From positions 1-30,856 of IMG/VR virus record IMGVR_UViG_3300001849_000072: a stretch of 30,856 nucleotides of DNA. One strand, written 5' to 3'. Positions within the stretch are counted from its first letter, which is position 1, and the number at the start of each line of letters is the position of its first letter. The position numbers and the translations under genes were made by a program. This document shows positions 7,467 to 15,542 of this stretch, piece by piece. The notes under the pieces were generated by a model. It ran no database searches. It was not told the origin of the DNA and worked only from the letters and a program-made list of their open reading frames with translations. Origin of the DNA: a virus.

Positions 7467-7911
7467 TGAGATAGGAATCTAACATCCACTGATGCTTTCG
7501 ATGAGCATGAATTCGATCTTGAATAAAATTTGATAATCCAATTTCATTATTCATTTCAGCCAATCGATACACGGCCTGTAATGATTCCAATACAGACGTA
7601 TTACTCGCTCGCAATTCTAGTACCATTAAACGCACATCCGTGCCACCAACTACCATATCAGAATCCGAAATGGTCGCATATTGCGTGAGCGAATATAAGC
7701 CAAAAGGCGCATATGCATTTAATGTTCGAATAAATTCTGCAATGTCATCAGCCGAACCAAAGACATCTTCATAAATTTTTTCAAAAAAACCATGCATTTC
7801 GGCAAAATTTGAACCTTCAACGTTCCAATGAAAGCCATGAGCCTTAAAATACATTTGGTAAATATTAGCTAATAATACCTTTAAAGATGTCACTAATTCA
7901 GCTTGTTCCAT
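7462..7911 (-). CDS. dps: Dps-like mini-ferritin
   Basis: This 149-residue protein of the Dps (DNA-binding protein from starved cells) branch of the ferritins is close to the usual length of the family core. The signature AHGFHWNVEGSNFAEMH lies at residues 24-40. By alignment with E. coli Dps, all five inter-subunit ferroxidase ligands are present: His28, His40, Glu44, Asp55 and Glu59. Dps proteins form 12-subunit shells that oxidise iron with hydrogen peroxide, store ferric iron and limit Fenton damage to DNA. The protein lacks the long Lys-rich N-terminal tail that gives E. coli Dps its DNA binding, so iron/peroxide detoxification is the safer inference. It lies between the holin-like gene and the head-type genes, with ribosome site AAAGGA and a late-type box 30 bases upstream, suggesting late expression. 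Confidence 0.93.
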   Translation of the reverse strand: MEQAELVTSLKVLLANIYQMYFKAHGFHWNVEGSNFAEMHGFFEKIYEDVFGSADDIAEFIRTLNAYAPFGLYSLTQYATISDSDMVVGGTDVRLMVLELRASNTSVLESLQAVYRLAEMNNEIGLSNFIQDRIHAHRKHQWMLDSYLK

Positions 7912-7940
7912 TGTTTATCCTTTGTGATTAAAGATATAAC

Positions 7941-7948
7941 TATTTATG
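7941..7948 (-). promoter_or_regulatory. Late-type promoter box before dps
   Basis: The minus strand reads CATAAATA, fitting NATAAATA. If transcription starts six bases past the box, as in T4, the dps message has a leader of about 24 bases carrying AAAGGA. It is intergenic and correctly oriented. One base differs from the T4 consensus. Confidence 0.5.
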
Positions 7949-7967
7949 CTTTTTAAAACTTATGATA

Positions 7968-8219
7968 TTAATTTGAGGGGTCAGATGGGCCACTTGGAGG
8001 GGCAAATTTCTCTAATCCGGTCATTCCCAAACCAGTTACCACCACATACATAATGGCATTGTAGATGTGTTCGGCAATATTAAACCCAAAAAACATATTT
8101 CCGACAAATCCAATAATCATCATTAATACACATAAAACGGTAACAATTCGTTTGGATGATAATGACCCATTTCTACCATCAGTAATGATAGATTTAATAT
8201 GGGCAAAAAAGTTTTTCAT
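7968..8219 (-). CDS. Holin-like two-helix membrane protein
   Basis: An 83-residue protein with a basic, soluble N-terminus (MKNFFAHIKSIITDGRNG), two hydrophobic helices (about residues 25-45, IVTVLCVLMMIIGFVGNMFF, and 52-70, IYNAIMYVVVTGLGM) and a short Pro/Ser-rich polar tail. This is the size and layout of a class II-type phage holin, which forms inner-membrane lesions that release or activate the endolysin. The start ATG overlaps the stop of the i-spanin gene (ATGA at 8216-8219), so the two are translationally coupled and sit in one lysis operon. The family was not identified by name. The T4 holin (gpT) is larger and has a periplasmic domain, so this would be a non-orthologous holin. Confidence 0.7.
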   Translation of the reverse strand: MKNFFAHIKSIITDGRNGSLSSKRIVTVLCVLMMIIGFVGNMFFGFNIAEHIYNAIMYVVVTGLGMTGLEKFAPPSGPSDPSN

Positions 8220-8749
8220 TTCTTCCTCTTTTTGGAATTTTCTGCATTAATACTGTCTACGGATTGCTGGTTGTCGATGATCCATTGCTGGAGGGCTGAC
8301 AATTGGTTGGTGTTTTGGATGCATCGGGCGTAGTTGGACACAATGACTCCAAGGGCTTGATTGTCTCTAATTCCTGAGGTGGTCTCATCAGCACTTCGGG
8401 TGGGGTCGGCATCACGAGCACTGGCACTTGAATCGTGGAGGTACACCCAACCAGAAGACATATCGTGCTGAGAAGGCACAACAGTTTCAGCTTGTTTAAG
8501 ATAGACATATTCTTTCTCCTTCACCGTTTGAACTTTATCAATGTATTTAATAACGACGCGCTCTTTAATTTCAGAATTCTTTTTTTCTAATTCTGTAATT
8601 TTTTTCGAGGCTTCAGCTTGAAACTGGGCTATTTCAACTTTAGCTTTATTGTGGCCTTTTTGGTATCCATATCCATATAAGGATACCGCTAATAGAAGAG
8701 CAGCACCTATTTTATATGGAAAGGGAATGGCTGAAAATAATGTTAACAT
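8216..8749 (-). CDS. i-spanin (Rz-like inner-membrane spanin)
   Basis: A 177-residue protein with one N-terminal membrane helix (about 12-28, IGAALLLAVSLYGYGYQ) followed by a long periplasmic coiled coil (about 34-90, FQAEASKKITELEKKNSEIK and onward). This is the Rz layout: a type II inner-membrane subunit that pairs with an outer-membrane lipoprotein to bridge the envelope and fuse the membranes in the last step of lysis of Gram-negative cells. The VPSQHDMSSGWVYLHDSSA segment (about 91-110) is typical of Rz-type proteins. Strong support comes from the o-spanin gene wholly embedded in another frame at 8257-8508. It follows the DUF5675 gene by three bases and is coupled to the holin-like gene downstream. 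Confidence 0.9.
   Translation of the reverse strand: MLTLFSAIPFPYKIGAALLLAVSLYGYGYQKGHNKAKVEIAQFQAEASKKITELEKKNSEIKERVVIKYIDKVQTVKEKEYVYLKQAETVVPSQHDMSSGWVYLHDSSASARDADPTRSADETTSGIRDNQALGVIVSNYARCIQNTNQLSALQQWIIDNQQSVDSINAENSKKRKK
8257..8508 (-). CDS. o-spanin (Rz1-like lipoprotein) embedded in the i-spanin gene
   Basis: This 83-residue protein lies entirely within the i-spanin gene in another frame. It starts with a classical lipoprotein signal: basic N-terminus, hydrophobic core (LKLLCLLSTICLL), and lipobox LVGC with the lipidated cysteine at residue 22. The mature part is rich in Pro, Thr and Ser (VPVLVMPTPPEVLMRPP), as in Rz1 proteins. It would be sent to the outer membrane by the Lol system and bind the i-spanin coiled coil across the periplasm. 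A strong ribosome site (AAGGAGAAAG) precedes its ATG inside the host gene. The fully embedded arrangement is known from lambda (Rz1 in Rz). Confidence 0.92.
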   Translation of the reverse strand: MSILNKLKLLCLLSTICLLVGCTSTIQVPVLVMPTPPEVLMRPPQELETIKPLESLCPTTPDASKTPTNCQPSSNGSSTTSNP

Positions 8750-8752
8750 ATT

Positions 8753-9184
8753 TTATGCCTTTGGTTGGGTGGGTGGTGAAACCACAGGATTTTGATATTC
8801 AATCCATTTCTCGGCGGAAGGTGAGGCTTGTAATTTCGCCATTAATACTTCCATGGCTTTTCGAGATTCATTGACTCGACCTTCAGCCCGACTAGTACCT
8901 ACAATTAAGCACCCTTCAGTATCTAAGGAGGTATTTCCCGAATGAATCCGCACGCCAGTAAAACCGGGTACATTCAAGACTTCTGGCAAGAGTTTTTGAA
9001 AACGATTACTCATGGACAAAATTAATTTATATCGTCCGGGAGGAATCGCAGTTTTCCCCTGCACTTTTACTCCTTGAGGACGTATCACATCTTCAATGGT
9101 ATGGCATTCAAATATCCCATCAATATATAGTTTGCCTAATGTATAATCGTTTTTACTAGGTTCGCGTACAACTTTGAGATTCAT
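8753..9184 (-). CDS. DUF5675-family protein, first gene of the lysis cassette
   Basis: A 143-residue protein that I recognise as the DUF5675 family. Diagnostic segments are TLGKLYIDGIFECHTIEDVIRP (residues 15-36, given here as one family hallmark), GKTAIPPGRY (43-52), SNRFQKLLP, and VRIHSGNTSLDTEGC (78-92). The HSGN...EGC ending resembles the His...Gly-Cys catalytic motif of YkuD-type L,D-transpeptidases (HxxG...GC), so His81 and Cys92 are candidate active residues for acting on peptidoglycan. That activity is an inference. No conventional lysozyme, amidase or peptidase gene is seen nearby, and this is the first gene after a consensus late promoter and directly before the spanins and holin, which is where an endolysin would be expected. 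Confidence 0.85.
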   Translation of the reverse strand: MNLKVVREPSKNDYTLGKLYIDGIFECHTIEDVIRPQGVKVQGKTAIPPGRYKLILSMSNRFQKLLPEVLNVPGFTGVRIHSGNTSLDTEGCLIVGTSRAEGRVNESRKAMEVLMAKLQASPSAEKWIEYQNPVVSPPTQPKA

Positions 9185-9201
9185 AGATTATCCCTCAGTT
9201 G

Positions 9202-9209
9202 TATTTATA
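9202..9209 (-). promoter_or_regulatory. T4-type late promoter for the lysis cassette
   Basis: An exact TATAAATA on the minus strand lies between the glycosyltransferase stop and the DUF5675 start. A T4-style start site six bases past the box leaves a leader of about 12 bases that carries GAGGGA, a good ribosome site. gp55 is encoded in this window (26282-26863), so its use as a late promoter is expected. Confidence 0.8.
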
Positions 9210-9210
9210 A

Positions 9211-9954
9211 TTAAATTACTCGTTCATAGGGAAAATTGAGTTTAGTCGTAATTTGTGGCATGGTTTTATAATTCGGACGAGGCGTTCGCAAAATCATATT
9301 TTTATTGTCATAAATAGGCATTTTCAGCGTATCATCAATAATGGTTTCTCGTCCTCCTCGATGATCTTTCAGAATAATATCAGGTAATTCCGTTCGAATA
9401 AATTGCTGTTCCAGTTCCCGCAAATATTCTCGATCACCCGTATGAAACGGTACATATGATTCATTATATCCACCATGAGACAAATAATCTTCACGATGAA
9501 TGATAAATTGATTTAAAGCGAATATTTTTCTTGATGCGCGAATAATTCCCCGTGTGTCTCGTTTGAAATAGGCTTTCATAAAAAACACATAAAAATGCTC
9601 ACGCCTCAATTCTGTTTCATGTTGCAATTGATATAACTGCGAAGGTTCAAGAGTACGGTCAATATCTAAAAACATTAACCATGCATTCGTAGCTTTATAC
9701 GCGGCTAGGTTTCGACAGCCATGACTATTGAATCCAATATCCTGTGTCACTCGCCACAATTGAAAATCAATAGACGATGGCAATTCTGTTAAATACGGTC
9801 TAATAATCGGTTCCGCTGGAATAGATTGAGAACCATCATCAACGACAATAAGGGTTAATGGCCCCGTGTATTTCATCCAATATTTAAATAATTGGCGTTT
9901 TAATTCACGGGGTTCATTATAATATGTATAGACTAATCCGAGATCATTGACCAT
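9211..9954 (-). CDS. GT-A family 2-like glycosyltransferase
   Basis: A 247-residue protein with the family 2 (GT-A fold) order of motifs: an N-terminal strand LVYTYYNEP, the nucleotide-sugar motif VVDDGS (37-42), an acceptor-side region with GFNSHGCRNLAAYKA, then LDIDRTLEP (95-103) carrying a DxD metal motif (Asp96, Asp98). The later GYNESYV and TGDREYLREL match the conserved Gly-x-(D/N)-E and ED-type catalytic region; here GDRE (173-176) is the likely base site. It would transfer a sugar from a nucleotide-sugar donor; the acceptor (modified phage DNA base, virion protein or host glycan) cannot be told. It overlaps the preceding gene by 11 bases and precedes the lysis promoter. Confidence 0.87.
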   Translation of the reverse strand: MVNDLGLVYTYYNEPRELKRQLFKYWMKYTGPLTLIVVDDGSQSIPAEPIIRPYLTELPSSIDFQLWRVTQDIGFNSHGCRNLAAYKATNAWLMFLDIDRTLEPSQLYQLQHETELRREHFYVFFMKAYFKRDTRGIIRASRKIFALNQFIIHREDYLSHGGYNESYVPFHTGDREYLRELEQQFIRTELPDIILKDHRGGRETIIDDTLKMPIYDNKNMILRTPRPNYKTMPQITTKLNFPYERVI

Positions 9955-10336
9955 TGCCAGTTTGAATATCCTCGACTATCTTATTCACATCTTCATCCAT
10001 TTTAGTCAAATCCTTAGCCGGAAAATCCACAATACCATTATTCACATAAAATTGAAAGGCTTCATTGTGTGTTAAATTGGTTTCTAAAAACAAATCATAT
10101 CCTGATAAAATTTCATAAAATCCATCTTTCGGATTCATGATTTCAAATTTATGTTTATTTTGTTCAAGGATTTGCGAAATTTCAAAAATATTGGGGTCGT
10201 GATCAAAGAAATGCACAATATATTCTTGACCCCCCACAGGTTTCCACAATGGCATATCCTCTGAGCCAAAGTTACTCCACAACCGAGTATTGGCGACTAA
10301 TTTAATACGAATAATACTTTTAGCTTGGTTGCTCAT
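9944..10336 (-). CDS. Uncharacterised protein downstream of gp41
   Basis: I do not recognise this 130-residue, acidic protein. It has mixed alpha/beta character, with strands such as SIIRIKLVANTRLW and EYIVHFFDHD and helices such as IFEISQILEQNKHKF, and no signal peptide, membrane segment or cysteine cluster. The start ATG overlaps the gp41 stop codon (ATGA at 10333-10336), so translation is coupled to the helicase. The end overlaps the glycosyltransferase start by 11 bases. Position suggests a replication-module accessory, but nothing in the sequence proves this. Confidence 0.75.
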   Translation of the reverse strand: MSNQAKSIIRIKLVANTRLWSNFGSEDMPLWKPVGGQEYIVHFFDHDPNIFEISQILEQNKHKFEIMNPKDGFYEILSGYDLFLETNLTHNEAFQFYVNNGIVDFPAKDLTKMDEDVNKIVEDIQTGNGQ

Positions 10337-11733
10337 ATATGAATCCTATGTGTCTTGGAGAAATCACGTTTAGTGAATACACTATCATCTTCGTCATCAT
10401 GAGACGTATGAGTAATATTGGCATCACTAATATTTTGTTGCTCGGACGGTGCTAAATCAAAGAGTTTCATTTTTCCCCGATCAATACCAAGCATGAATCG
10501 CTTATTCACTGAAGGATCATTATAACGATTCTTTAACTGCTTAATCATAATTTGATTAAGCTGATCTAGTTCTTCTGTGGCAATTAATGCAAACATAAAA
10601 TCGGCTGTTGCAGGCAATCCAAACGATTCAGATGTATCAGTAATTTCAACATCACTATTATCATAGCCTCCCCGAGTGGTTTGCGTAGCGGACACAATTG
10701 GCACATTCTGCTCAACTGCTAAACCACGCAATTCTTCAGCAATCGCTTTAATATATGTATACGAGTTAACATTGGAACTTGGTTTAAAACGGGAACTCGA
10801 ACAAATATTTAAATAATCTACAAAGATAATTTGTGGAACAAAATTCCGCTTTAATGCTAATTCAGATAACAATGTTTTAAAATGTCCAGCATGAGCCGCC
10901 GCTGTCGGATACTCTTTGATCACTAACTTACCTTCGGTGCCCTTTCGAATACGATCAATTCGATAATCAAATCGAGTTTTAGGAAGAGTTCGCAATTCCC
11001 CGATATTAATATCCATGAGATTCGCATCAATACGTTCAGCAATTCGTTCTTCAGACATTTCAAGGGTAATATATAATACATTAAATCCCTTGGCCAAATG
11101 ACTCGCGGCGACGTGGCACATGAACAAAGATTTGCCTACACCGGTACCCGCCAATGCAATATTCAAGGTTTTATTTGGTAAACCCCCATCAGTAATTTTA
11201 TTGAAGTATTCCAAATCAAAAGGCACCTTCATTTCTTTTCGATGATAGTATTCAAATCGCTGTTCAGCATTGTCTAAGTAATCATGACCAACATGATGGT
11301 CAAACCCTACACCTAAGGCTTGCTGAAGAATCGTCGGAATAGCATCTTGTTGATAATTTTTATCTGTGCCGTCAATAATTTGAATGCTTTGCACAATCGC
11401 ATTATATACCGCTTTATCTTTACAAAACTTTTCCGTTTCTTGCAACAACCACGAGATATCAGTTTCGCTTTCGGTCAGCGTTTCAATATCCGTAAAAACA
11501 GTTTTTGCATCATTTTCCGATACAGAACTATCATTTTGTACATCAATAAGAAGTGCCTGCTTCGAAGGAAGCGTATTATACTTCATAATATAGTGATGGA
11601 GTTTCTTAAATAGAATCCTCTCACTATTTTCTAAAAAATATTCTTCCTTTAAAAAAGGCAGAACTTTCCGTGCATATGTTTCATTGTAAAGAAGATGACT
11701 AAGAATGATCTTCTGTGTTGTCGTTGTCATCAA
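10333..11733 (-). CDS. 41: Replicative DNA helicase, T4 gp41 / DnaB type
   Basis: This 466-residue protein matches T4 gp41 at both ends and in the core. The N-terminus QKIILSHLLYNETYARKVLPF parallels the T4 start. A RecA-like core carries Walker A AGTGVGKS (195-202), then LEMSEERIAERIDANL, a Walker B strand IIFVDYLNI (about 303-311), and a downstream SATQTTRGG segment (motif H3-like). The protein forms a hexamer that moves 5' to 3' on the lagging strand and works with the gp61 primase; no primase gene is in this window. The start overlaps the small zinc-ribbon gene by 35 bases, and the stop is coupled to the next gene. Order uvsX - small zinc protein - 41 resembles that in T4-like cyanophages. 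Confidence 0.96.
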   Translation of the reverse strand: MMTTTTQKIILSHLLYNETYARKVLPFLKEEYFLENSERILFKKLHHYIMKYNTLPSKQALLIDVQNDSSVSENDAKTVFTDIETLTESETDISWLLQETEKFCKDKAVYNAIVQSIQIIDGTDKNYQQDAIPTILQQALGVGFDHHVGHDYLDNAEQRFEYYHRKEMKVPFDLEYFNKITDGGLPNKTLNIALAGTGVGKSLFMCHVAASHLAKGFNVLYITLEMSEERIAERIDANLMDINIGELRTLPKTRFDYRIDRIRKGTEGKLVIKEYPTAAAHAGHFKTLLSELALKRNFVPQIIFVDYLNICSSSRFKPSSNVNSYTYIKAIAEELRGLAVEQNVPIVSATQTTRGGYDNSDVEITDTSESFGLPATADFMFALIATEELDQLNQIMIKQLKNRYNDPSVNKRFMLGIDRGKMKLFDLAPSEQQNISDANITHTSHDDEDDSVFTKRDFSKTHRIHI

Positions 11734-11893
11734 TAGTTTCCCCGGACTTCATTTCTTCAAGAACTTCATCCCAAAAGTTTTCGATACACTCAGCACAGAT
11801 AAATGTTTTATTTTCTTCACTATCATGAAAACAAATACCTTCTGAGGTCTCTTCATCAATCGCAATATTACATCTAGAACAAACAGGCATCAT
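11699..11893 (-). CDS. Small zinc-ribbon protein between uvsX and gp41
   Basis: A 64-residue, very acidic protein with two CxxC pairs: Cys5/Cys8 and Cys33/Cys36, plus Cys21 and His23 between them. The four paired cysteines would bind one zinc in a ribbon. The C-terminus is almost all acidic. The start ATG overlaps the UvsX stop (ATGA), and the end overlaps the gp41 start by 35 bases, so it is cotranslated with the recombination and replication genes. It may be a protein-protein adaptor; T4 has no clear equivalent that I can name. Confidence 0.78.
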   Translation of the reverse strand: MMPVCSRCNIAIDEETSEGICFHDSEENKTFICAECIENFWDEVLEEMKSGETIDDNDNTEDHS

Positions 11894-12954
11894 TCCTCCT
11901 CTCCAATTGTGGCAAAGGCGTCCTCAATTTCTTTATCGTTCACAGACGTTTCCATCAACGCATTGGAAGACATGCAATACGTATCTTCAATCCACTTTCG
12001 AAAAGAGGCTTGAGAAAGAATCTTAAACCAAAATTCCTTGTTATCTGTATCCTTCTGCCGATACTTAGGTTCTTCGCCTGCAATCTGATACCAACCATTC
12101 TGCGGCTTAATCACATGTCCCGATTCAAGTGCCATTTCCAACAACCCCGACCACTTGGAAATACCACCATCAAAGGTCACAGAAATTGGAATCTTGGACT
12201 TTTCTTTCACATATCGCGACTTCTCAACATTGATAATAAAATTATATCCTACGACATCGGTGCCTTCCTTTTCTTGCTGCCGACCCAGAATAAAAATATT
12301 ATCCGCCGAATAGTATACGCCTGTACCACCAGAAACAATATCCTTCGGATATAAACCAATTTCCTTATACGTATGGTTTACGACAATCGCAGGAATATCC
12401 TTAATTGTCAAATGCGGTGTAATCATACGAAAGAGTGATTTCATTTGCTTGGCTCTGGTCATGTCTGCGACAGACTTACCCTCTAAGGCATCTTCGACTT
12501 CCTTCTTTGATGCCAAATTGCCTACAGAGTCCACAATGATAATAATATGGTCGCCACGCTCAATATTATTCATTTGCTGCATAATATCATGCTTGAGTTG
12601 TTCAATATCCGTAATCGGTGTATGAAGCACACGATTCGTATCAATATTGAAAGCATCAAAATATGACTGAGGACTTCCGAATTCAGAATCGTAAAATAAA
12701 ACGACCGCATCATCATACTTATCCACATATGTCTTGGCTAACAGAAGTGCAAAAGCGGTCTTAAAATGTTTGGATGGTCCTGCAAACACAGTTAATCCGG
12801 GAGTCAACCCACCATCGACTCGGCCAGAAAGAGCCACATTCAATGCGGGAACATTAGTCATAATCATGTCCTTCTTATTGAAGAACTTACTTTGACTTAA
12901 AACAGATGCGTCTTTAATGGTGGAATTTTTTTGTAACTTATCAAGTAGTTTCAT
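11890..12954 (-). CDS. uvsX: UvsX recombinase (RecA-like)
   Basis: A 354-residue RecA/Rad51-type recombinase. The phage-type Walker A GPSKHFKT is at 59-66 (T4 has GPSKSFKS), preceded by NVALSGRVDGGLTPGLTVFA. Then come YDSEFGSP (the catalytic Glu region), Walker B HIIIIVDSVGNL (about 136-147), MTRAKQMKSLFR, and a loop-2 region ending VSGGTGVYYSADNIF. UvsX coats single-stranded DNA, with UvsY as mediator, and drives strand invasion in recombination-dependent replication and repair. A strong ribosome site (AAGGAGA) precedes the ATG, nine bases after the gp43 stop. The gene order 43 - uvsX - (zinc protein) - 41 supports the call. Confidence 0.97.
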   Translation of the reverse strand: MKLLDKLQKNSTIKDASVLSQSKFFNKKDMIMTNVPALNVALSGRVDGGLTPGLTVFAGPSKHFKTAFALLLAKTYVDKYDDAVVLFYDSEFGSPQSYFDAFNIDTNRVLHTPITDIEQLKHDIMQQMNNIERGDHIIIIVDSVGNLASKKEVEDALEGKSVADMTRAKQMKSLFRMITPHLTIKDIPAIVVNHTYKEIGLYPKDIVSGGTGVYYSADNIFILGRQQEKEGTDVVGYNFIINVEKSRYVKEKSKIPISVTFDGGISKWSGLLEMALESGHVIKPQNGWYQIAGEEPKYRQKDTDNKEFWFKILSQASFRKWIEDTYCMSSNALMETSVNDKEIEDAFATIGEEE

Positions 12955-12962
12955 ACGTCTCC

Positions 12963-15476
12963 TTAAAATAAACTATCAAGAGATGACTGCGGCTCGGTCG
13001 TCCAATTGAGACCTTCAATAATACTCTGTAGTGGTTCAATAAATGTTTTTTGAAACATCATATCATAGTCTACGAATCGATGCAATTCAAATTCTTTCGG
13101 CAACTTAGACATAAAAGCCATACAGTTTTGTCGAAGTGGATTTCGTTCATTCAAATACAAAAATTTAATTTTGTTACCTTCCTCAATCTTTTCATACTTT
13201 TGTGTTATCTGTTTTTCGACAATCATCTTGTTATATAGCAAAGATGCTCGAACATGCATCGGCGTGCCTTTTGTATAAATCTCGGTGGCATGAGCATACT
13301 TTTCTAACCCATTGACACTTCGAGGAAACGCAATATCTTCTGGCGACAGGGTAAAGAATTTGGTTCGCATCTCTTGAATAAACGAATGTAAGGTCGATTC
13401 TTTTCCATCAAGACAAATCTTTACCGCATCCTTCAGGGCATCGCGAATAGCCGAAGGCGTGGAAGACCGAACGATTTCTAAGCCCATCACTTTTAATTTT
13501 GGAGTGGCGTATCGAACCCCTTCATTATCATAGACATTCAACGCATACCGCTTCTTAGAAACCCACAAACCTTTGTCCGCAATCGCTTCTCGCTTGAACG
13601 TAATTTTCTGTTGAAAGGCATTAGTATATTGAGCAATATCTTGACAGACCTCATCAAGTACCTCTTGGATTTTGGTCTTACAAATCGTGTCAATAATATC
13701 AATAATTTTATCTTTGGGAAGTTCTGCGTAATACTTTTTCACTAGTGGATCAAGTGTCACGTAACATGAATCGGTGTCAGAGTAAAAACTAAAATCAAAA
13801 TCTGTCGTGCCACATACAGTATTTAAATATGCATTTAATGCATTCCCCACATGTCGAATAATATACTGCCCGGTCATCGTAATACCTTCGGCTACACGGT
13901 CATCATAATATCGAAAATATTCTGACCCATACGCACCGAATAACGAATTAAGCTGAATCTTACGAGCCATCTGGAAATTATTAAACCGAGAGATATCTTT
14001 CAGTACAGCAGGATTCTTTGTGCTTTCATATTCCTTTTGAGCCAGAATCATTTGCTTTTTATAATCTTGACGCTCTTGAAACATGCGTTCAACAATTTCT
14101 GGAAAGAATCCTAGCTTGTTGGTTCGATAGCAATATCCATTTGCCGTCATACAATATTCCTCATCTCGCAAGGAATCAAGTGTATATTCTTTCTTTAGCA
14201 AACCTTCAACATTAGTATTCCTTCGCTTTGTCATGTCATATTCAAACATTTCCGGAGACATGTTATATTGCATAATGATTGACGGATACAGCGATGTGGC
14301 ATCAAATGAGACAACCCATTCATAGTGACCGGAACGAGGTTCTTTGACATATGCACCTTCAAAAATACGTGCCACTCGCTTCGTCGTTTTGTTGGGAATA
14401 ATCACGTTCTTTTTCAAGAGATGATTATAGACGATACAATCCCATGTCCGGACTTGCGAAAAGATATCAGAATAATTACATTTCGCATCATACGCCATCG
14501 TCAACAGCAATTCGATCAATTTTAATTTGTCTTCAAGCTGGTCTACAAGCTCTACGTCAATAATGTTATATTCGGTGAACAACTGCCAATCTTTTGTATA
14601 CAGTTCTTTCAGCGTATCATAACCATGTTCTAATTTCTTTCGCTTCAATTCCACAGAAGCAATATGATCAAGTTTATAACTTTCTTGGTTGGCATACGTA
14701 AACTTTTTATACAAATCAAGATAGTCAATAATTTCTACACCAAACAAATCATAGACCGTGACATACTTATTATTGATAGTCTTATTGATAGATTTGACGG
14801 CTCCCCATGGACTAAACTTTTTAGTTGCGTCTTCGCCCATAAGATAACGCATACGCGAAATCAAATACGGAATGTCAAACATATTCACATTCCATCCTGT
14901 CACAATATCCGGATACTCTTGCGTATAGAATTGCATAAAAGATTCCAGCAATTCCTGTTCAGATGAACATTGAGTATATTTCACCAGATGGGCACTTTTT
15001 GACGTAGACATTTTGGTCGCGTCAAACGGACGACACCCCCACGAATAAATTTTCTTCGTTGAAAGATTTCGTAGAGTAATAAGAAGAATTTCTTCAGTGG
15101 GATTATCAATTTGCGGAAAGCCCTGCTCTGAGGACGTTTCAATATCTAGCGTATAAACGAGAATAGATGAGATATCCCATTCAATATCGTGTGGATAGTA
15201 TTTACTGAGGAATTGGTATCCATAATTAGTTTGACCGTGAATAGAAAAATTATCCACATCAGAATACGTTTCCACAAACTGCTTACACGTATTAATATCT
15301 TCAAATTCAATACACTGAAGAGATTCACCATGAAGGGATGACCATTCGGTTGGCTCGGCACTATTCACAAAGAGTGACGGTTTAAACCCGACACGCCGAG
15401 TAAAACGTTTGCCATTAAAAACGCCACGCAACAAAATATTGTTTCCACGCTGTTTTGCAAACGTATAGAAATTCAT
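12963..15476 (-). CDS. 43: DNA polymerase gp43 (family B)
   Basis: An 837-residue family B polymerase with proofreading, shorter than T4 gp43 (about 898). Exonuclease motifs: Exo I DIE (111-113), Exo II GWNVNMFDIPYL (Asp201), Exo III YNIID (303-307). Polymerase motifs: motif A SFDATSLYPSI (390-400), motif B KIQLNSLFGAYGS (506-518), motif C YSDTDS (565-570), and the KKRYAL segment that contacts DNA. The C-terminus SSLDSLF matches the T4 clamp-binding tail (ASLDFLF), so it should bind the gp45 ring. All catalytic aspartates are present and there is no split or intein. It is the first gene after a strong terminator, and its ribosome site (GGTTGA) is weak. In T4 RegA represses several early messages; whether this one is a target is unknown. 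Confidence 0.98.
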   Translation of the reverse strand: MNFYTFAKQRGNNILLRGVFNGKRFTRRVGFKPSLFVNSAEPTEWSSLHGESLQCIEFEDINTCKQFVETYSDVDNFSIHGQTNYGYQFLSKYYPHDIEWDISSILVYTLDIETSSEQGFPQIDNPTEEILLITLRNLSTKKIYSWGCRPFDATKMSTSKSAHLVKYTQCSSEQELLESFMQFYTQEYPDIVTGWNVNMFDIPYLISRMRYLMGEDATKKFSPWGAVKSINKTINNKYVTVYDLFGVEIIDYLDLYKKFTYANQESYKLDHIASVELKRKKLEHGYDTLKELYTKDWQLFTEYNIIDVELVDQLEDKLKLIELLLTMAYDAKCNYSDIFSQVRTWDCIVYNHLLKKNVIIPNKTTKRVARIFEGAYVKEPRSGHYEWVVSFDATSLYPSIIMQYNMSPEMFEYDMTKRRNTNVEGLLKKEYTLDSLRDEEYCMTANGYCYRTNKLGFFPEIVERMFQERQDYKKQMILAQKEYESTKNPAVLKDISRFNNFQMARKIQLNSLFGAYGSEYFRYYDDRVAEGITMTGQYIIRHVGNALNAYLNTVCGTTDFDFSFYSDTDSCYVTLDPLVKKYYAELPKDKIIDIIDTICKTKIQEVLDEVCQDIAQYTNAFQQKITFKREAIADKGLWVSKKRYALNVYDNEGVRYATPKLKVMGLEIVRSSTPSAIRDALKDAVKICLDGKESTLHSFIQEMRTKFFTLSPEDIAFPRSVNGLEKYAHATEIYTKGTPMHVRASLLYNKMIVEKQITQKYEKIEEGNKIKFLYLNERNPLRQNCMAFMSKLPKEFELHRFVDYDMMFQKTFIEPLQSIIEGLNWTTEPQSSLDSLF

Positions 15477-15490
15477 AATATATTCAACCT

Positions 15491-15537
15491 AAATAAAAAA
15501 CGTGTGTTAGACTTCAAACTACTAGTCTAACACACGT
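15491..15537 (-). terminator. Intrinsic terminator after the Sm-like gene
   Basis: A perfect 14-base inverted repeat (15500-15513 with 15524-15537; arm ACGTGTGTTAGACT) with a 10-base loop. It is followed on the minus strand by TTTTTTATTT. It ends the transcript of the DUF1552 and Sm-like genes 15 bases before gp43 begins, so gp43 needs read-through or a promoter close by; none with both boxes was found. Confidence 0.93.
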
Positions 15538-15542
15538 GGGTC

